Under the pieces are notes generated by a model. That model was not told where the DNA came from, ran no database searches, and saw only the letters and a program-made list of their open reading frames with translations. From Neobacillus sp. (lineage in GTDB: Bacteria; Bacillota; Bacilli; Bacillales; Cytobacillaceae), in assembly GCA_029256785.1 (NCBI GenBank), contig JAQSXG010000005.1, positions 1-32,985 of the forward strand: 32,985 nucleotides of DNA. The letters run 5' to 3'. The first letter of the stretch is position 1. Every line of letters begins with the position of its first letter. Positions 1-8,101 of this stretch are shown here, in pieces. Position numbers and translations under genes: made by a program.

Positions 1-101
1 TGGATGAAAAGATTGGTCGCCCCTCTACCAAGTTACCCATAAAAGTTCATACAGACGTTTTAAGGTGCTGTGAAATCAAGGACAAGCGTAGCGTAGCATA
101 G
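1..101 (+). CDS. Possible 3' end of a gene entering from the left edge
   Basis: Frame 3 is open from the window edge to a TAG at 99-101 and encodes 32 codons beginning DEKIGRPSTKLPIKVHTDV. The last residues (DKRSVA) are encoded by the left arm of the inverted repeat at 80-154, so the reading frame may have been cut or extended by that repeat. I do not recognise the family. The basic, GRP-containing tail would fit a DNA-binding protein but this is only an impression. It could equally be a chance open frame. Confidence 0.2.
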   Translation, partial: DEKIGRPSTKLPIKVHTDVLRCCEIKDKRSVA

Positions 102-154
102 CAGGGATACGGAATGGCTAACGCAAGTATCCTTCTGCTACGCTAATGCTTGTC
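80..154. repeat. Inverted repeat, REP-like hairpin
   Basis: The sequence begins GGACAAGC and ends GCTTGTCC. The two arms of about 30 bases pair almost completely (GTAGCGTAGC and GCTACGCTA, GGGATAC and GTATCC) around a loop of about 15 bases. It contains an AGCnnnGCAGGGATA motif that recurs in the elements at 2651-2712 and 13267-13328. It lies just downstream of the 3' end of the minus-strand gene at 174-455 and could also work as a transcription barrier, although no clear T-run follows. Confidence 0.6.
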
Positions 155-173
155 CACTTTTACACTCTAATTT

Positions 174-455
174 TTAGCTGCTTTCTTCTTCAGTCGCAGA
201 TGGAACTAACAAGAAAAACAAGATAAATATGATGAGGAATACAATTGCCCATCTACGTTCGAATTCATTATTCTGTTGAGGATTATGTGCAACATTGAGC
301 AAAGCATTAGGGTTTGTTACATTAACACCAGGCAATGTGTCAGAAGCGACCTCTCGTAAAGTATTAAAAACCTCCAGTTGGTTGTTTTCGTTTGCAATAA
401 AACGTAGAAATCTTTCTTGTGCTTCTCTAAACTGTTTTCTTGCTTTGTTTGACAT
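174..455 (-). CDS. Small tail-anchored membrane protein, unknown function
   Basis: A 93-residue protein with a soluble, charged N-terminal part and a single hydrophobic segment at about residues 69-84 (WAIVFLIIFILFFLLV), followed by a short acidic tail ending EEESS. There is no N-terminal signal peptide, so it would sit in the membrane by its C-terminus. The start is supported by AAGGTGGA (461-468) at good spacing from the ATG at 455. It stands alone, with a terminator-like hairpin on its upstream side (625-657). I do not recognise the family. The length, RBS and coherent topology support a real gene. Confidence 0.6.
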   Translation of the reverse strand: MSNKARKQFREAQERFLRFIANENNQLEVFNTLREVASDTLPGVNVTNPNALLNVAHNPQQNNEFERRWAIVFLIIFILFFLLVPSATEEESS

Positions 456-624
456 AGTTGTCCACCTTTCAATTAGGTGTTTAGTAAAAAGGTAGAAATC
501 CCCTTTACTACTTATACTTTATGTTTGAAGTGGACAAGCTGTTCTATGTAATACATCTAAAAGCAGACAAAATAAGCAAAGTACCCGAAGGCTTTTAACA
601 GTGCTTGTTATTGTTTATTTAACG

Positions 625-657
625 AAAAAAAGACAGCTGACCAGGCTGTCTCTTTTT
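625..657. terminator. Bidirectional rho-independent terminator
   Basis: The stem GACAGC/GCTGTC has a TGACCAG loop and is flanked by an A-run on the left and TCTTTTT on the right, so it can terminate transcription on either strand. It lies between the small membrane protein (174-455) and the dioxygenase gene (ends at 865). Confidence 0.75.
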
Positions 658-864
658 GGGTTCTAAGGAGAGTAATCTCCATATTGATTGCATTCTATAT
701 ACAATACGTTTGCCTAAAGATTTTGGAACTACAAATGTTTATCACTAATAAAAAAAGGCATAGTGAGGCAGGCTTAACAGCCATTATACATCCTATTTAA
801 GTAGAATAGATACCGTTCTCCTAAAAATGAACTTCCGTTATGGTGTATTACGGCATATTGAATT
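658..864. other. Non-coding spacer
   Basis: About 200 bases of AT-rich sequence downstream of the dioxygenase gene. I see no convincing gene or structured element here. The minus-strand transcript from 865 would be stopped by the terminator at 625-657. Confidence 0.5.
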
Positions 865-1743
865 TTATTGCTTACTAATTAATTGACTTGATTCACCCTT
901 TTGACTAACGGGTACGTTTTTTCCAACTGTAATACGACGAACAACACGGTGATCATCATAATCTGCAATCGCATAATGCTGTGTTGCGAGGTTATCCCAA
1001 ATAACAACGTCTCCCTCACTCCATTTCCAGCGTACTGTGTTTTCTAAGCGTGTTACGTATGAATGGAAAATGTTTAATAACGCTTCTGTTTCCCCTGTTG
1101 TATAGCCATCGAAGCGACGAACGAAACCACCTAGTAATAAATGCTTCTTACCTGTTTCTGCATGTACGTGAACAATAGGGTGACGTGTTTCATAACGCGT
1201 TGATACAAATACTTTACGATAATCTGCCACTTCTTTTGTTAATTCCTTATGTCCAATCGTTGCATAATCAAATTCATTCGAATGAATAGCCCATAGCTCA
1301 TCTGCTAATTTCTTTAGACCCTCCGGTAAGTCCTCATATGCTTTGTTTGTATTTGCCCAAACAGTGTCACCACCAACGGATGGGATTGTTACTCCACGCA
1401 ATACAGAGTATTTCGGTACGTCTGGTACAAACGTTACATCTGTGTGCCATTGGTTTGCTTTCGCACCTTTTTCTGAGTCTAACTCAAAAATTGCATTGGA
1501 ATTTTCCTTCACTGGTACTGTTGGATGAGCGTATAATTCGCCTAACTTTGTTGCGAAAGCCTCATGTGATGCGTCGTCTAAATGATTTTGTCCTTTAAAG
1601 AAAATCACCTGATATTCTTGTAATGCTTCTTTGATTTGCGCTAGTACTGCTGGATCTAAATCTGCACTTAATTTTACGCCGTGTACTTCTGCTCCAATAC
1701 GACCTGCTACTTTTACGATTTCTAATTTTGCTTGTGTTGCCAT
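865..1743 (-). CDS. tauD: TauD/TfdA-family Fe(II)/2-oxoglutarate-dependent dioxygenase
   Basis: A cytoplasmic oxygenase of 292 residues, close to the usual 280-300 of TauD/TfdA enzymes. Enzymes of this family hydroxylate taurine, alkylsulfonates or related acids at the expense of 2-oxoglutarate, releasing sulfite in the taurine case. The HxD iron motif is visible in WHTDVTF (His100, Asp102), as in TauD, and the distal part carries QHYAIADYDDHR followed by RRITVG, which supplies the third iron His and the 2-oxoglutarate Arg. There is a choice of start: ATG at 1749 or ATG at 1743. I prefer 1743 because it lies about 9 bases from AGAGAG and matches the usual family N-terminus (MATQAKLEIVKV). No taurine transporter genes (tauABC) are adjacent, so the actual substrate is uncertain. 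The long AT-rich leader with a hairpin at 1951-2005 may regulate it. Confidence 0.88.
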   Translation of the reverse strand: MATQAKLEIVKVAGRIGAEVHGVKLSADLDPAVLAQIKEALQEYQVIFFKGQNHLDDASHEAFATKLGELYAHPTVPVKENSNAIFELDSEKGAKANQWHTDVTFVPDVPKYSVLRGVTIPSVGGDTVWANTNKAYEDLPEGLKKLADELWAIHSNEFDYATIGHKELTKEVADYRKVFVSTRYETRHPIVHVHAETGKKHLLLGGFVRRFDGYTTGETEALLNIFHSYVTRLENTVRWKWSEGDVVIWDNLATQHYAIADYDDHRVVRRITVGKNVPVSQKGESSQLISKQ

Positions 1744-1950
1744 AATCATTCACTCTCTTTTCTTGTTTTATTTTAAATATATTTTTCACTAAACTAATTA
1801 AAATAACTTTTCATATGAATTTAATTGGTTTTAATTAAAATTTTTTTAGATTAATTGAATGGACGTTCAAGATTTAGATACTCAAAATGTTATTTACTTC
1901 ACCTCCCCTTAATTCAACTTTTTGCATATTTTTACTGCTAGTTAATAAAA

Positions 1951-2005
1951 AGAGATTCAACAGAAACGTAATCCATACGGACACTGCACGTTTCGTTGAA
2001 TCTCT
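1951..2005 (-). terminator. Hairpin with T-run on minus strand, upstream of the tauD-like gene
   Basis: The arms AGAGATTCAAC.GAAACGT and ACGTTTCGTTGAATCTCT form a stem of about 18 bp. On the minus strand the stem is followed by TTTTTATT, the layout of an intrinsic terminator. No recognisable gene ends just upstream on that strand, so it is either the end of a lost gene or an attenuator in the leader of the dioxygenase gene 200 bases downstream. Confidence 0.6.
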
Positions 2006-2442
2006 AGTTACCTAGTCAATTCTAGTTATGTAAAAATAAGTATTAGGTATTTCTTAAGAGAAATCATAACAGCATTAGAAATAAGATGTCAATGATATAT
2101 TTTATTATTCTTATGTTTTTAGTTGGTTTAACTAGAGGAGTGTGTAGGGATGAGCCTGCATGGGAGTAAGCTGGAAGAGGCTAAGTGGAGATTATGCAAG
2201 TGCAATTGGAGGATGCGCTCTCGGAGGCTGTCCTTCTGATATCCTCCCCTCCCCGACGGCTTGAGCCCAACAGCAGATCTGGCTGCTTCATTCTACGAGT
2301 GTAGTAAAGATGTTCGCAAGGAAAGTTGTATGAGAATTGACTCCTATAACTCTTTGTCAAAAGTCATGTTAAAAGTGCCATAACTCAAGAGTGGTGGATT
2401 CTTTCTTTATAGATTATAAAATATAAAATCATATGAAGTTAA
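2006..2442. other. Intergenic stretch without a supported gene
   Basis: More than 400 bases with no convincing coding region. Two overlapping micro-ORFs start behind GAGGAG at 2135-2140 (ATG at 2150 and at 2160, about 30 codons each), but neither resembles a family I know. The segment 2220-2280 is notably GC-richer than its surroundings and may be imported sequence. Confidence 0.4.
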
Positions 2443-2546
2443 ATTAAACAGGCTATTAAACGGCATTCTAATGCTACACTTAAAGAATTAGTCGATTTAT
2501 TGGGGATGCATCGTTCACATTTATACCGTCTTTTAAAGCAATTATA
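2443..2546 (+). pseudogene. Remnant of a Fis-type HTH domain
   Basis: An open frame of 34 codons ending at TAA 2544-2546 reads ...AIKRHSNATLKELVDLLG and then MHRSHLYRLLKQL. This is the pattern of a C-terminal Fis-type helix-turn-helix, as found at the end of sigma-54 activators and some recombinases. There is no start codon or RBS, and a stop lies immediately upstream (TAA 2440-2442), so only the tail of the gene survives. Confidence 0.5.
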
Positions 2547-2640
2547 AAGTGTCTCATGGTTCTCGCCCTTATATTATGGGCGATAGCCTGCTTGCCTCGT
2601 TTTGGAAAGGTTTAAAAGCAAAGATCTATAAGAGGATTCA

Positions 2641-2782
2641 TTACTTGCCCTTTGTTGGAGGGCGTAGTCTCGGAGCGAGCAGCGGTAGGCAAGCGAAAGC
2701 GCGGCAGGGGAGAGGGAGAGATACCGATTTCTTTGGCAGCTTTTCGAATGCTAGGATTTAGTGATTCGATAGCTCTTTTCAT
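2641..2782 (-). pseudogene. HTH protein fragment interrupted by a REP-like repeat
   Basis: On the minus strand a frame starting at ATG 2782 reads MKRAIESLNPSIRKAAKEIG followed by IS, the first half of a helix-turn-helix. It closely resembles the C-terminal HTH of the plasmid initiator at 9095-10807 (SIRKAAAEMGLSHSTL). At the point where the recognition helix should follow, the frame runs into the repeat at 2651-2712 and continues as Pro/Leu/Arg-rich sequence to a stop. I read it as a gene broken by insertion of, or recombination at, the repeat. Confidence 0.45.
2651..2712. repeat. REP-like dispersed repeat, copy 1
   Basis: About 62 bases carrying TTTGTTGG, AGTCTCGGAGCGAG, AGCGGTA, AAGCGAAAGCG and GGCAGGGG. 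It matches the element at 13267-13328 in the same order and orientation, with a few substitutions. It is GC-rich compared with its neighbours and contains the small palindrome CTCGGAGCGAG. It forms the end of the broken HTH frame at 2641-2782. Confidence 0.7.
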
Positions 2783-2884
2783 CAGTTCTAGATTTAGGTA
2801 GAGGGTTCACTTATAGAGTTTTCTTTTCCTTTCGAAAATCGTTATACTAACCTTATTAGATTAAAGTGTGTGGAGGTGGAATAT

Positions 2885-3292
2885 GTGATCAGTGAAGAAT
2901 GGAAAGAGGGCATTCAAGAAATACTCGGAGAACGCTTGCAACCCGCATTTTTACTTGTTTTTGGTTCTTATGCGAAAGGAATAGTAAGAGAAGGCAGTGA
3001 TTTGGATTTGGCGTATTATTCGGATATACAGTTAACGAATTATGAACGCTTTTTACTTGCAGGAGATCTTGCAGCCATCTGTAATATCGAAGTGGACCTT
3101 GTTGATATTCGTCAGATTGATACCGTATTTGCAGCTCAAATTTTTTCGACAGGTGAATTGCTCGAATGTGCAGATGAAAACATATTTACAAGAGAGCGTA
3201 TGAAAGCTTTGTCCATGTACGCAACGCTTAATGAGCAACGAGCCGAGGTGTTACGTGCAATCGAGGAAAGAGGAACAATCTATGGCGAATAA
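2885..3292 (+). CDS. mntA: MntA-like nucleotidyltransferase antitoxin (type VII TA)
   Basis: A minimal nucleotidyltransferase of about 135 residues. The signature GSYAKG followed ten residues later by SDLDLAYYSD is the GSX10DXD motif that binds metal and ATP in MNT antitoxins, which add AMP residues to a tyrosine of the HepT toxin. I choose the GTG at 2885 because GGAGGTGG ends five bases before it; a GTG at 2870 in the same frame lies before that RBS. The gene overlaps the start of the hepT remnant (ATG 3282) by 11 bases, the usual operon order here. The antitoxin appears intact, while its toxin partner is not. Confidence 0.85.
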   Translation: MISEEWKEGIQEILGERLQPAFLLVFGSYAKGIVREGSDLDLAYYSDIQLTNYERFLLAGDLAAICNIEVDLVDIRQIDTVFAAQIFSTGELLECADENIFTRERMKALSMYATLNEQRAEVLRAIEERGTIYGE

Positions 3293-3688
3293 TGATGTCC
3301 TTTTAAACAAAGCAGCAACGATTGAACGATGTGTAAAACGTATTCATGAGGAGTCGCAGGGAATCCAGCCAATTTAAAAGATTACACGAAGCAAGACAGT
3401 ATCATTTTAAACATTCAGCGTGCCTGTGGGGCGAGCATTGATCTTGCGATGCATATTGTGAGCGAGAAAAAGCTTGGTTTACCAAAGGCAAGCCGAGATG
3501 CGTTTAAGTTTTTACAAGAAGCGAAGATCATCGATAGTGCTTTAGCGAAAACGTTAATGAATATGGTAGGATTCCGTAACATTGCTGTGCACGATTATCA
3601 AGCGATTAAGTTAGATATATTATAAGCTATCATTGAACAACATCTCGGTGATTTTACAACCTTTTCAACAATCATTTTGCAAAAATAG
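3282..3688 (+). pseudogene. hepT: HepT-like HEPN toxin, inactivated by frameshift and nonsense mutation
   Basis: The reading starts MANNDVLLNKAATIERC with ATG inside the end of mntA, then loses frame near 3354-3356. A one-base deletion there would restore the expected EEYAGNPANLKDYTKQD pattern of HepT. In the shifted frame the protein continues through the HEPN RNase motif RNIAVHDY (R-x4-H-x-Y), which is preserved, and then meets TAA at 3623-3625 where homologs would have Gln (CAA to TAA). Reading on gives AIIEQHLGDFTTF and a final TAG at 3686. Two independent lesions make loss of the toxin likely. In the family the toxin is an RNase blocked by AMPylation by MntA. Confidence 0.82.
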
Positions 3689-3749
3689 TGAATTAGCTTG
3701 ATAAACATGTAGCAGTATCCCATTCATGATATAAGAAACTATGCTATGA

Positions 3750-3911
3750 GAATATACTTGCTGGGTAAAGGCTAATAGTAAAGCGAAAGGCTCTTTTACG
3801 GCTTATTTACAGAAAAAATCAGGAAGTAAGTGGTTAACGGTTAAAACATTCAAAGCTACTAGAAATGGATATACGAAATTATTCTATAACAAGAGTGAAT
3901 TATACGTTTAG
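3750..3911 (+). pseudogene. Decayed fragment of an unidentified protein
   Basis: An open frame without a start, bounded by TGA 3747-3749 and TAG 3909-3911. It reads ...SFTAYLQKKSGSKWLTVKTF and ends KLFYNKSELYV. The composition (Lys, Ser, aromatic residues, short strands) looks like the C-terminal repeat of a secreted or cell-wall protein, but I cannot name the family. It lies just before a strong terminator, as a gene end would. Confidence 0.35.
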
Positions 3912-3938
3912 TGTCGAGCAAGCCATTTAATAAAGAGG

Positions 3939-3966
3939 AAGCCGCCGTTTATATCGGCGGCTTTTA
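3939..3966 (+). terminator. Rho-independent terminator
   Basis: The stem AAGCCGCCG/CGGCGGCTT is followed by TTTATTATTTT. It sits 28 bases after the fragment ending at 3911 and probably closed the lost transcription unit. Confidence 0.85.
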
Positions 3967-4097
3967 TTATTTTACGATCAAATTCTGTTTTGGACGGGCA
4001 GTATATACACGCTGAGTTAACGCTGCATAATTGTGCACGAAAAGTCGGATGGGTGCATTCAATTCCTGCTATTCTTTTGATAAAGGAGGTTATATCA

Positions 4098-4970
4098 ATG
4101 GATTTGCTTAAAAACATGAATGGAGCCTTAACGTATATTGAGGAGAATCTAACTAACGATATTGACTTTAAAGAAGTAGCCAGGCTGGCTTTCTGCTCTG
4201 AATATCATTTTAAAAGGATGTTTTCCTTCCTTGCAGGTGTTTCACTATCGGAATACATTCGTCGCAGACGGCTTACTCTTGCAGCATTTGAGCTTAAAGA
4301 TAGCAGCGTAAAGGTCATTGATATTGCAATGAAATACGGGTACAACTCACCAGATTCTTTTGCGCGAGCTTTTCAAAATTTGCATGGCATAACACCATCA
4401 GAAGCTAGAAATAATGGCCAATCACTTAAAGCCTATCCACGAATGAACTTCCATTTATCAATCAAAGGAGGAAGTGAAATGAACTATCGAATTGAAGAAA
4501 AAGGAGCATTTCGCATCGTTGGTATTAAAAAAAGAGTGCCTATTATTTTCAACGGGGTTAATCCGGAAATTGCTTCTATGTGGAGAAGTTTAGATATCGA
4601 AACGATAAATAAACTAAAAAAACTTTCTAATGTTGCGCCTATGGGGCTTCTTAGCGCATCTACGAACTTTTCCGAAGGCAGGATGGAGGAAAAAGGGGAG
4701 CTTGATCACTATATTGGTGTGGCCACAACTAAAGCGTGTCCCGATAACTTAACAGAGCTTGAAGTTCCTGCCTCATCATGGGCTGTATTTGAAGCAATCG
4801 GACCATTTCCCGATACGCTGCAAGATGTATGGGGACGCATTTATTCTGAGTGGTTTCCATCCTCAAATTATGAACAAATAGAAGGTCCCGAAATCCTATG
4901 GAATGAGAGTAAAGATGTAACTTCATCCACTTTCAAAAGCGAAATATGGATACCGGTTTTAAAAAGGTAA
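4098..4970 (+). CDS. AraC-family regulator with GyrI-like effector domain
   Basis: A transcription factor of 290 residues. Residues 1-105 hold two AraC-type helix-turn-helices: the first includes [21 protein letters not shown], split here as FKEVARLAF and SEYHFKRMF, and the second [20 protein letters not shown], ending in the diagnostic HGITPSEAR. Residues from about 130 to the end form a GyrI-like/SOUL ligand domain, seen in regulators such as Rob or those answering to hydrophobic drugs. The ATG at 4098 is 7 bases after a perfect AAAGGAGG (4082-4089); a longer frame from 3990 has no RBS and is rejected. It is monocistronic with a terminator at 5031-5078. The target is unknown, though a multidrug or stress gene would be typical. 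Confidence 0.9.
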   Translation: MDLLKNMNGALTYIEENLTNDIDFKEVARLAFCSEYHFKRMFSFLAGVSLSEYIRRRRLTLAAFELKDSSVKVIDIAMKYGYNSPDSFARAFQNLHGITPSEARNNGQSLKAYPRMNFHLSIKGGSEMNYRIEEKGAFRIVGIKKRVPIIFNGVNPEIASMWRSLDIETINKLKKLSNVAPMGLLSASTNFSEGRMEEKGELDHYIGVATTKACPDNLTELEVPASSWAVFEAIGPFPDTLQDVWGRIYSEWFPSSNYEQIEGPEILWNESKDVTSSTFKSEIWIPVLKR

Positions 4971-5030
4971 GTATAATCAATGAGAAGGCCAGCGTACTAT
5001 TTCAGAATCGAGCACCTTAATAGAGTAACT

Positions 5031-5078
5031 AAAAAGCCGAATTTCTCTATTTTAATTCATAGAGAAGTTGGGCTTTTT
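5031..5078. terminator. Bidirectional terminator
   Basis: A long imperfect stem (AAAAAGCC..TTTCTCTAT pairing with ATAGAGAA..GGGCTTTTT) sits between the convergent regulator gene (ends 4970) and flavoenzyme gene (ends 5136). There is an A-run on the left and a T-run on the right. Confidence 0.85.
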
Positions 5079-5135
5079 ATATTGGAATGTTCTTAACGTG
5101 TTACATCTACACTTTCCATACAACAAACAATAGAA

Positions 5136-6119
5136 TTATCTATGATTCAGCTCTCCGAAAAGCCTATCTATACGGCTTTGCCCTTTTTCTGCTGTTAGAA
5201 TCATCTCATCAAACAACTCTTGCACTGTCGGAATCGTGTTGATGAGACCGATTACCTGCCCGGCCCATCCGAAACCTTCTACTTCATTACCATCATAAAT
5301 ATATTCGAGATTTGCTTTCCCGCTGATCACATCTTTCAGATCTTCGTAGGTTGCGCCTTCTTGTTCACGTTCAATAATATTCAATGCAAAATCGTTTTTT
5401 AGGACTCGTCCCGGTGCACCTAATGTTCTCTTAATCACGACTGTATCTGTCTCTTTTGCATGAACGATTGCTTGTTTATATTTTTCGTTTGCGTGAATAC
5501 ACTCTTGGGTCGCAATAAAGCGAGTTCCCATTTCAATTCCTTCTGCACCAAGTGAAAGAGCTGCCAATAAACCTCGTCCATCGCCAATCCCTCCGCTGGC
5601 TATTACAGGAATGGAGACAGAATCTACGACACGAGGAATAAGCACCATTGTACCAATATCATCCCGTCCTAAATGCCCTCCGCCTTCCTGTCCAACCGCC
5701 ATCACCGCATCAGCACCTAATTCTTCAGCTTTTTGTGCTTGTCTAGCACCAGCTACAAGTACAAGAGTTCGAATGTTTTCTCCTTTAATTCGTTCAAAAA
5801 CAGGCTGCGGATTCGCTCCTGTTATAGAGATTGCCGGTACTTTTTCCTCAATGACAACTTCAAGCAATTCTTGATATTTTCCACCGTTGTCGTGCTTTGC
5901 AATGGCCAAGTTTACAGCGAATGGCTTATCGGTAAGTGTACGAACTTTCCGGATCTCCTCCCGGAGCTTTTCTGGTGTACCTAGCGTTGCTGCCGTAATT
6001 TGTCCGAGTCCTCCTGCATTCGATACTGCAGCCGCCAGTTCAGCATAAGCGAGGTAAGCAAGACCTCCTTGTATAATCGGATATTTAATTCCAAAAATCT
6101 CCGTTACCCGTGTTTTCAT
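5136..6119 (-). CDS. Nitronate monooxygenase / FabK-like FMN enzyme
   Basis: A TIM-barrel flavoprotein of 327 residues in the 2-nitropropane dioxygenase (NPD) family, which includes nitronate monooxygenases and FabK enoyl-ACP reductases. The N-terminus FGIKYPIIQGGLAYLA, the segment GQEGGGHLGR, and the phosphate-binding ASGGIGDGRGL and GAEGIEMGTRF are family landmarks. I place the start at ATG 6119 (MKTRVTEIFG), 11 bases after AAGGAG; a GTG at 6131 lies inside the RBS region. Members oxidise alkyl nitronates, protecting against propionate-3-nitronate, but some reduce enoyl-ACP. Sequence alone does not separate the two, and no fatty-acid genes are adjacent. Confidence 0.88.
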   Translation of the reverse strand: MKTRVTEIFGIKYPIIQGGLAYLAYAELAAAVSNAGGLGQITAATLGTPEKLREEIRKVRTLTDKPFAVNLAIAKHDNGGKYQELLEVVIEEKVPAISITGANPQPVFERIKGENIRTLVLVAGARQAQKAEELGADAVMAVGQEGGGHLGRDDIGTMVLIPRVVDSVSIPVIASGGIGDGRGLLAALSLGAEGIEMGTRFIATQECIHANEKYKQAIVHAKETDTVVIKRTLGAPGRVLKNDFALNIIEREQEGATYEDLKDVISGKANLEYIYDGNEVEGFGWAGQVIGLINTIPTVQELFDEMILTAEKGQSRIDRLFGELNHR

Positions 6120-6239
6120 ATTCTCTCCCACTCCTTTTCAACTTCTCTATGTTTTTATTCGCTAAAAATATGGAGAATCCTGTAACTTTTTGTATGAAAA
6201 AACTTACGGAGCATAGATAGTTGTGAATGGCACTAAAGA

Positions 6240-6268
6240 TTGCACCCTTTATGATAATTAGATAGAAT
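6240..6268 (+). promoter_or_regulatory. Sigma-A type promoter for the Dabb gene
   Basis: TTGCAC (6240-6245) and TAGAAT (6263-6268) are separated by exactly 17 bases, 39 bases upstream of the start at 6308. Confidence 0.6.
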
Positions 6269-6307
6269 TAGCACAGAAGAAAAATGATATAGAAAAGGGG
6301 CTTTTAC

Positions 6308-6601
6308 ATGATTCATCGTACGGTACTCGTTAAATTTGCGGAAACGACAACGACAGAACAGCTAAAGGAAGTCGTTGCCCGATTTAAAGCGTTAAAAAAT
6401 CATCTTACAGGGATTGTTGATCTGCAGGCAGGCTTAAATTTTGCAGAGAAAAGCAAAGAATACCAGGTAGCTTTGGTGATAAGGTTTGAAGATAAAGCGG
6501 CTCTTGATGCATATGTATCAAATGAGGAACACCAGGCTGTTGCCGCGTTCATTAAAGAGGTAGGACGAGTGGACAGCATTGGGGTAGATATCGAAATCTA
6601 G
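6308..6601 (+). CDS. Stress-responsive A/B-barrel (Dabb) domain protein
   Basis: A single-domain cytoplasmic protein of 97 residues. The opening MIHRTVLVKF, the central LVIRFEDKAALDAYVSNEEH and the closing VDSIGVDIEI fit the Dabb ferredoxin-like fold, whose members dimerise into a barrel. Some Dabb proteins are enzymes (for example olivetolic acid cyclase), but most bacterial ones are uncharacterised. AAAAGGGG (6293-6300) lies before the ATG, and a good promoter is at 6240-6268. The gene is monocistronic; the repeat at 6722-6880 supplies a terminator. Confidence 0.85.
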   Translation: MIHRTVLVKFAETTTTEQLKEVVARFKALKNHLTGIVDLQAGLNFAEKSKEYQVALVIRFEDKAALDAYVSNEEHQAVAAFIKEVGRVDSIGVDIEI

Positions 6602-6721
6602 CTTCATAGGAATTCCAAACCTGAATAGTGTACTATAAGTGCCTGGCTCTTTTTTATCTTACATAGTCAGTCTTTTGTCAGGAATGCGTTTTTGTAGAAA
6701 GTTTTTTAAGAAAATTTTCTT

Positions 6722-6880
6722 ATTGAACGAAACTGGTGCATTTCCACTAGCATGGTGCATTTTCGCGTCCAAACCGTGTGGCAAAAAATTTGTTCAAACC
6801 TCTGGGACTCTCGGCTTCAGAGGGTCCTTTTTTTGCCCAAGTCCCTTAGAGAGGCCTTTTGTTCAAAGGCTCTGTTAAAC
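6722..6880. repeat. Direct repeat A with terminator, matching 8869-9040
   Basis: About 160 bases, alignable along their length to repeat B: ATTGAACGAAA, TGGTGCATTT, GTCCAAA, AAAAAATTT, TTCAAACCT, GCTTCAGAGGGT, a T-run, CTTAGAG and GGCTCTG occur in the same order. It contains an intrinsic terminator (CCTCTG/CAGAGG followed by TCCTTTTTTT, about 6799-6834) serving the Dabb gene. The two copies bracket the genes at 6977-8687. Confidence 0.75.
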
Positions 6881-6976
6881 CATACTGTTGATATTTTGAG
6901 CCTAAAAATAGACCATCATTTTGGGTCTTATTTAATCAGCACCCGGTAGTTCAATAAGGAGGAAGCCCTTCTACCT

Positions 6977-7861
6977 TTAGAACAATTGTGCCTTCGTTTT
7001 AAATTCCTCGTACTTCTGTTTGAATTCTTCTTCCGTTACAGCCTGAAACGACAGGTTTTGATTGGTCGTCCAAAACGACAGGTCGAAACCAGTGGCACCG
7101 TTATGAAAATTACCTTCCAACTTGGTTTCCTTTCCATCTACGGTGGTGAAGAACCGCACCATAAGTCCGTCCGTTATTCCGTTCAAAACATATCTGCTTT
7201 CTTCGTACGGGTTGGTTTTACTCCCTGTGTCAGTCATCATAAGAAGAGAACCTGTCAATTCGCCTTGGAGTAAAGCTTCATCGATTTTGACGAACAGCTG
7301 AAACGATCCGTTCTCCGCGGAGTAAAGATATCCGTACACACTATCAAGATCGGAGAAAAACTTTCTTAAACGGTTCTTTTCTTTTTCTTCCGAATGATAG
7401 ATGGCCATTTGCAACTCTTGTTGTAGCGCTTTTACATATTTATCGAGTTCTTCTTGGTCAACAGCTTTGTATACTTCGTTTTCCTTTTCTCCTTGCTTTT
7501 GTACTACAAGATTTCCCTCAGAAAACCAAGCGTCAAACGTCATGACTTTCCCGCCATTATTCACCTTAAATTCATATCCTTTTTCGGTTGTTTCTCCAGT
7601 TAGGGGGAACTTTTTTTCTTCCATAAGCGGTACTTTCCCGACTTCTTCTATGATTTTCTGTTGATGAAGTGTACCTTCCACTTTCCCTTTTTGACTAGTT
7701 AGGTCGAACCAATAAAGTATGCTGTTATCACTGTATACAAATGCGTCAGATTGGTTCAGAGGGTCCTTTCGGTCTTTCACCCCGGATGTGGCCCACCAAA
7801 ATGCCACACCAATCAGCAACCCAATTACCACTGTCATTCGCCAATAGTTTAATTTCCTCAT
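6977..7861 (-). CDS. Membrane-anchored or secreted protein of unknown function
   Basis: A protein of 294 residues with a short basic N-terminus and one hydrophobic segment (about residues 9-26, MTVVIGLLIGVAFWWA), which serves as an anchor or uncleaved signal. The rest is hydrophilic and beta-rich, with a Lys/Glu-rich helix around residues 130-165 (DQEELDKYVKALQQEL...). No lipobox Cys is present. GGAGG in CCGGAGGCAAAC precedes the ATG by 8 bases. I do not recognise the family. It lies in the segment bracketed by the direct repeats 6722-6880 and 8869-9040, and is divergent from the SAM-riboswitch unit. Confidence 0.7.
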   Translation of the reverse strand: MRKLNYWRMTVVIGLLIGVAFWWATSGVKDRKDPLNQSDAFVYSDNSILYWFDLTSQKGKVEGTLHQQKIIEEVGKVPLMEEKKFPLTGETTEKGYEFKVNNGGKVMTFDAWFSEGNLVVQKQGEKENEVYKAVDQEELDKYVKALQQELQMAIYHSEEKEKNRLRKFFSDLDSVYGYLYSAENGSFQLFVKIDEALLQGELTGSLLMMTDTGSKTNPYEESRYVLNGITDGLMVRFFTTVDGKETKLEGNFHNGATGFDLSFWTTNQNLSFQAVTEEEFKQKYEEFKTKAQLF

Positions 7862-8101
7862 TTTGTTTGCCTCCGGTCAACGAAAGTTTGAAAATGAGAG
7901 CCGTTTATCTTTTTATTTAAATAAAAAGTAATTTAAATACATATTCCTGTATAGCTGTATTTATGTATTAGGATGAATTCTAAAAAATATTTCGTTACTT
8001 TCAATGAGAATTTTCATGAAAGTACTTGAATTTTAGATAACTGAATGATACTATCAGTAACAATCAACTAGTTAAATAAAAATAAAAATAAATAGCGATA
8101 A

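Noticed and set aside
2150-2264. Two overlapping micro-ORFs behind GAGGAG
   Set aside because: About 30 codons each, no recognisable motif, and the two frames compete for the same RBS; not enough support for a gene.
2549-2761. Plus-strand 70-codon ORF over the REP-like repeat
   Set aside because: It runs across the repeat with repeat-encoded composition, has no RBS and no family resemblance; judged a chance frame.
3990-4097. N-terminal extension of the AraC-type regulator
   Set aside because: The frame is open from 3990 but has no RBS there, while a perfect AAAGGAGG precedes ATG 4098, which also fits the family start.
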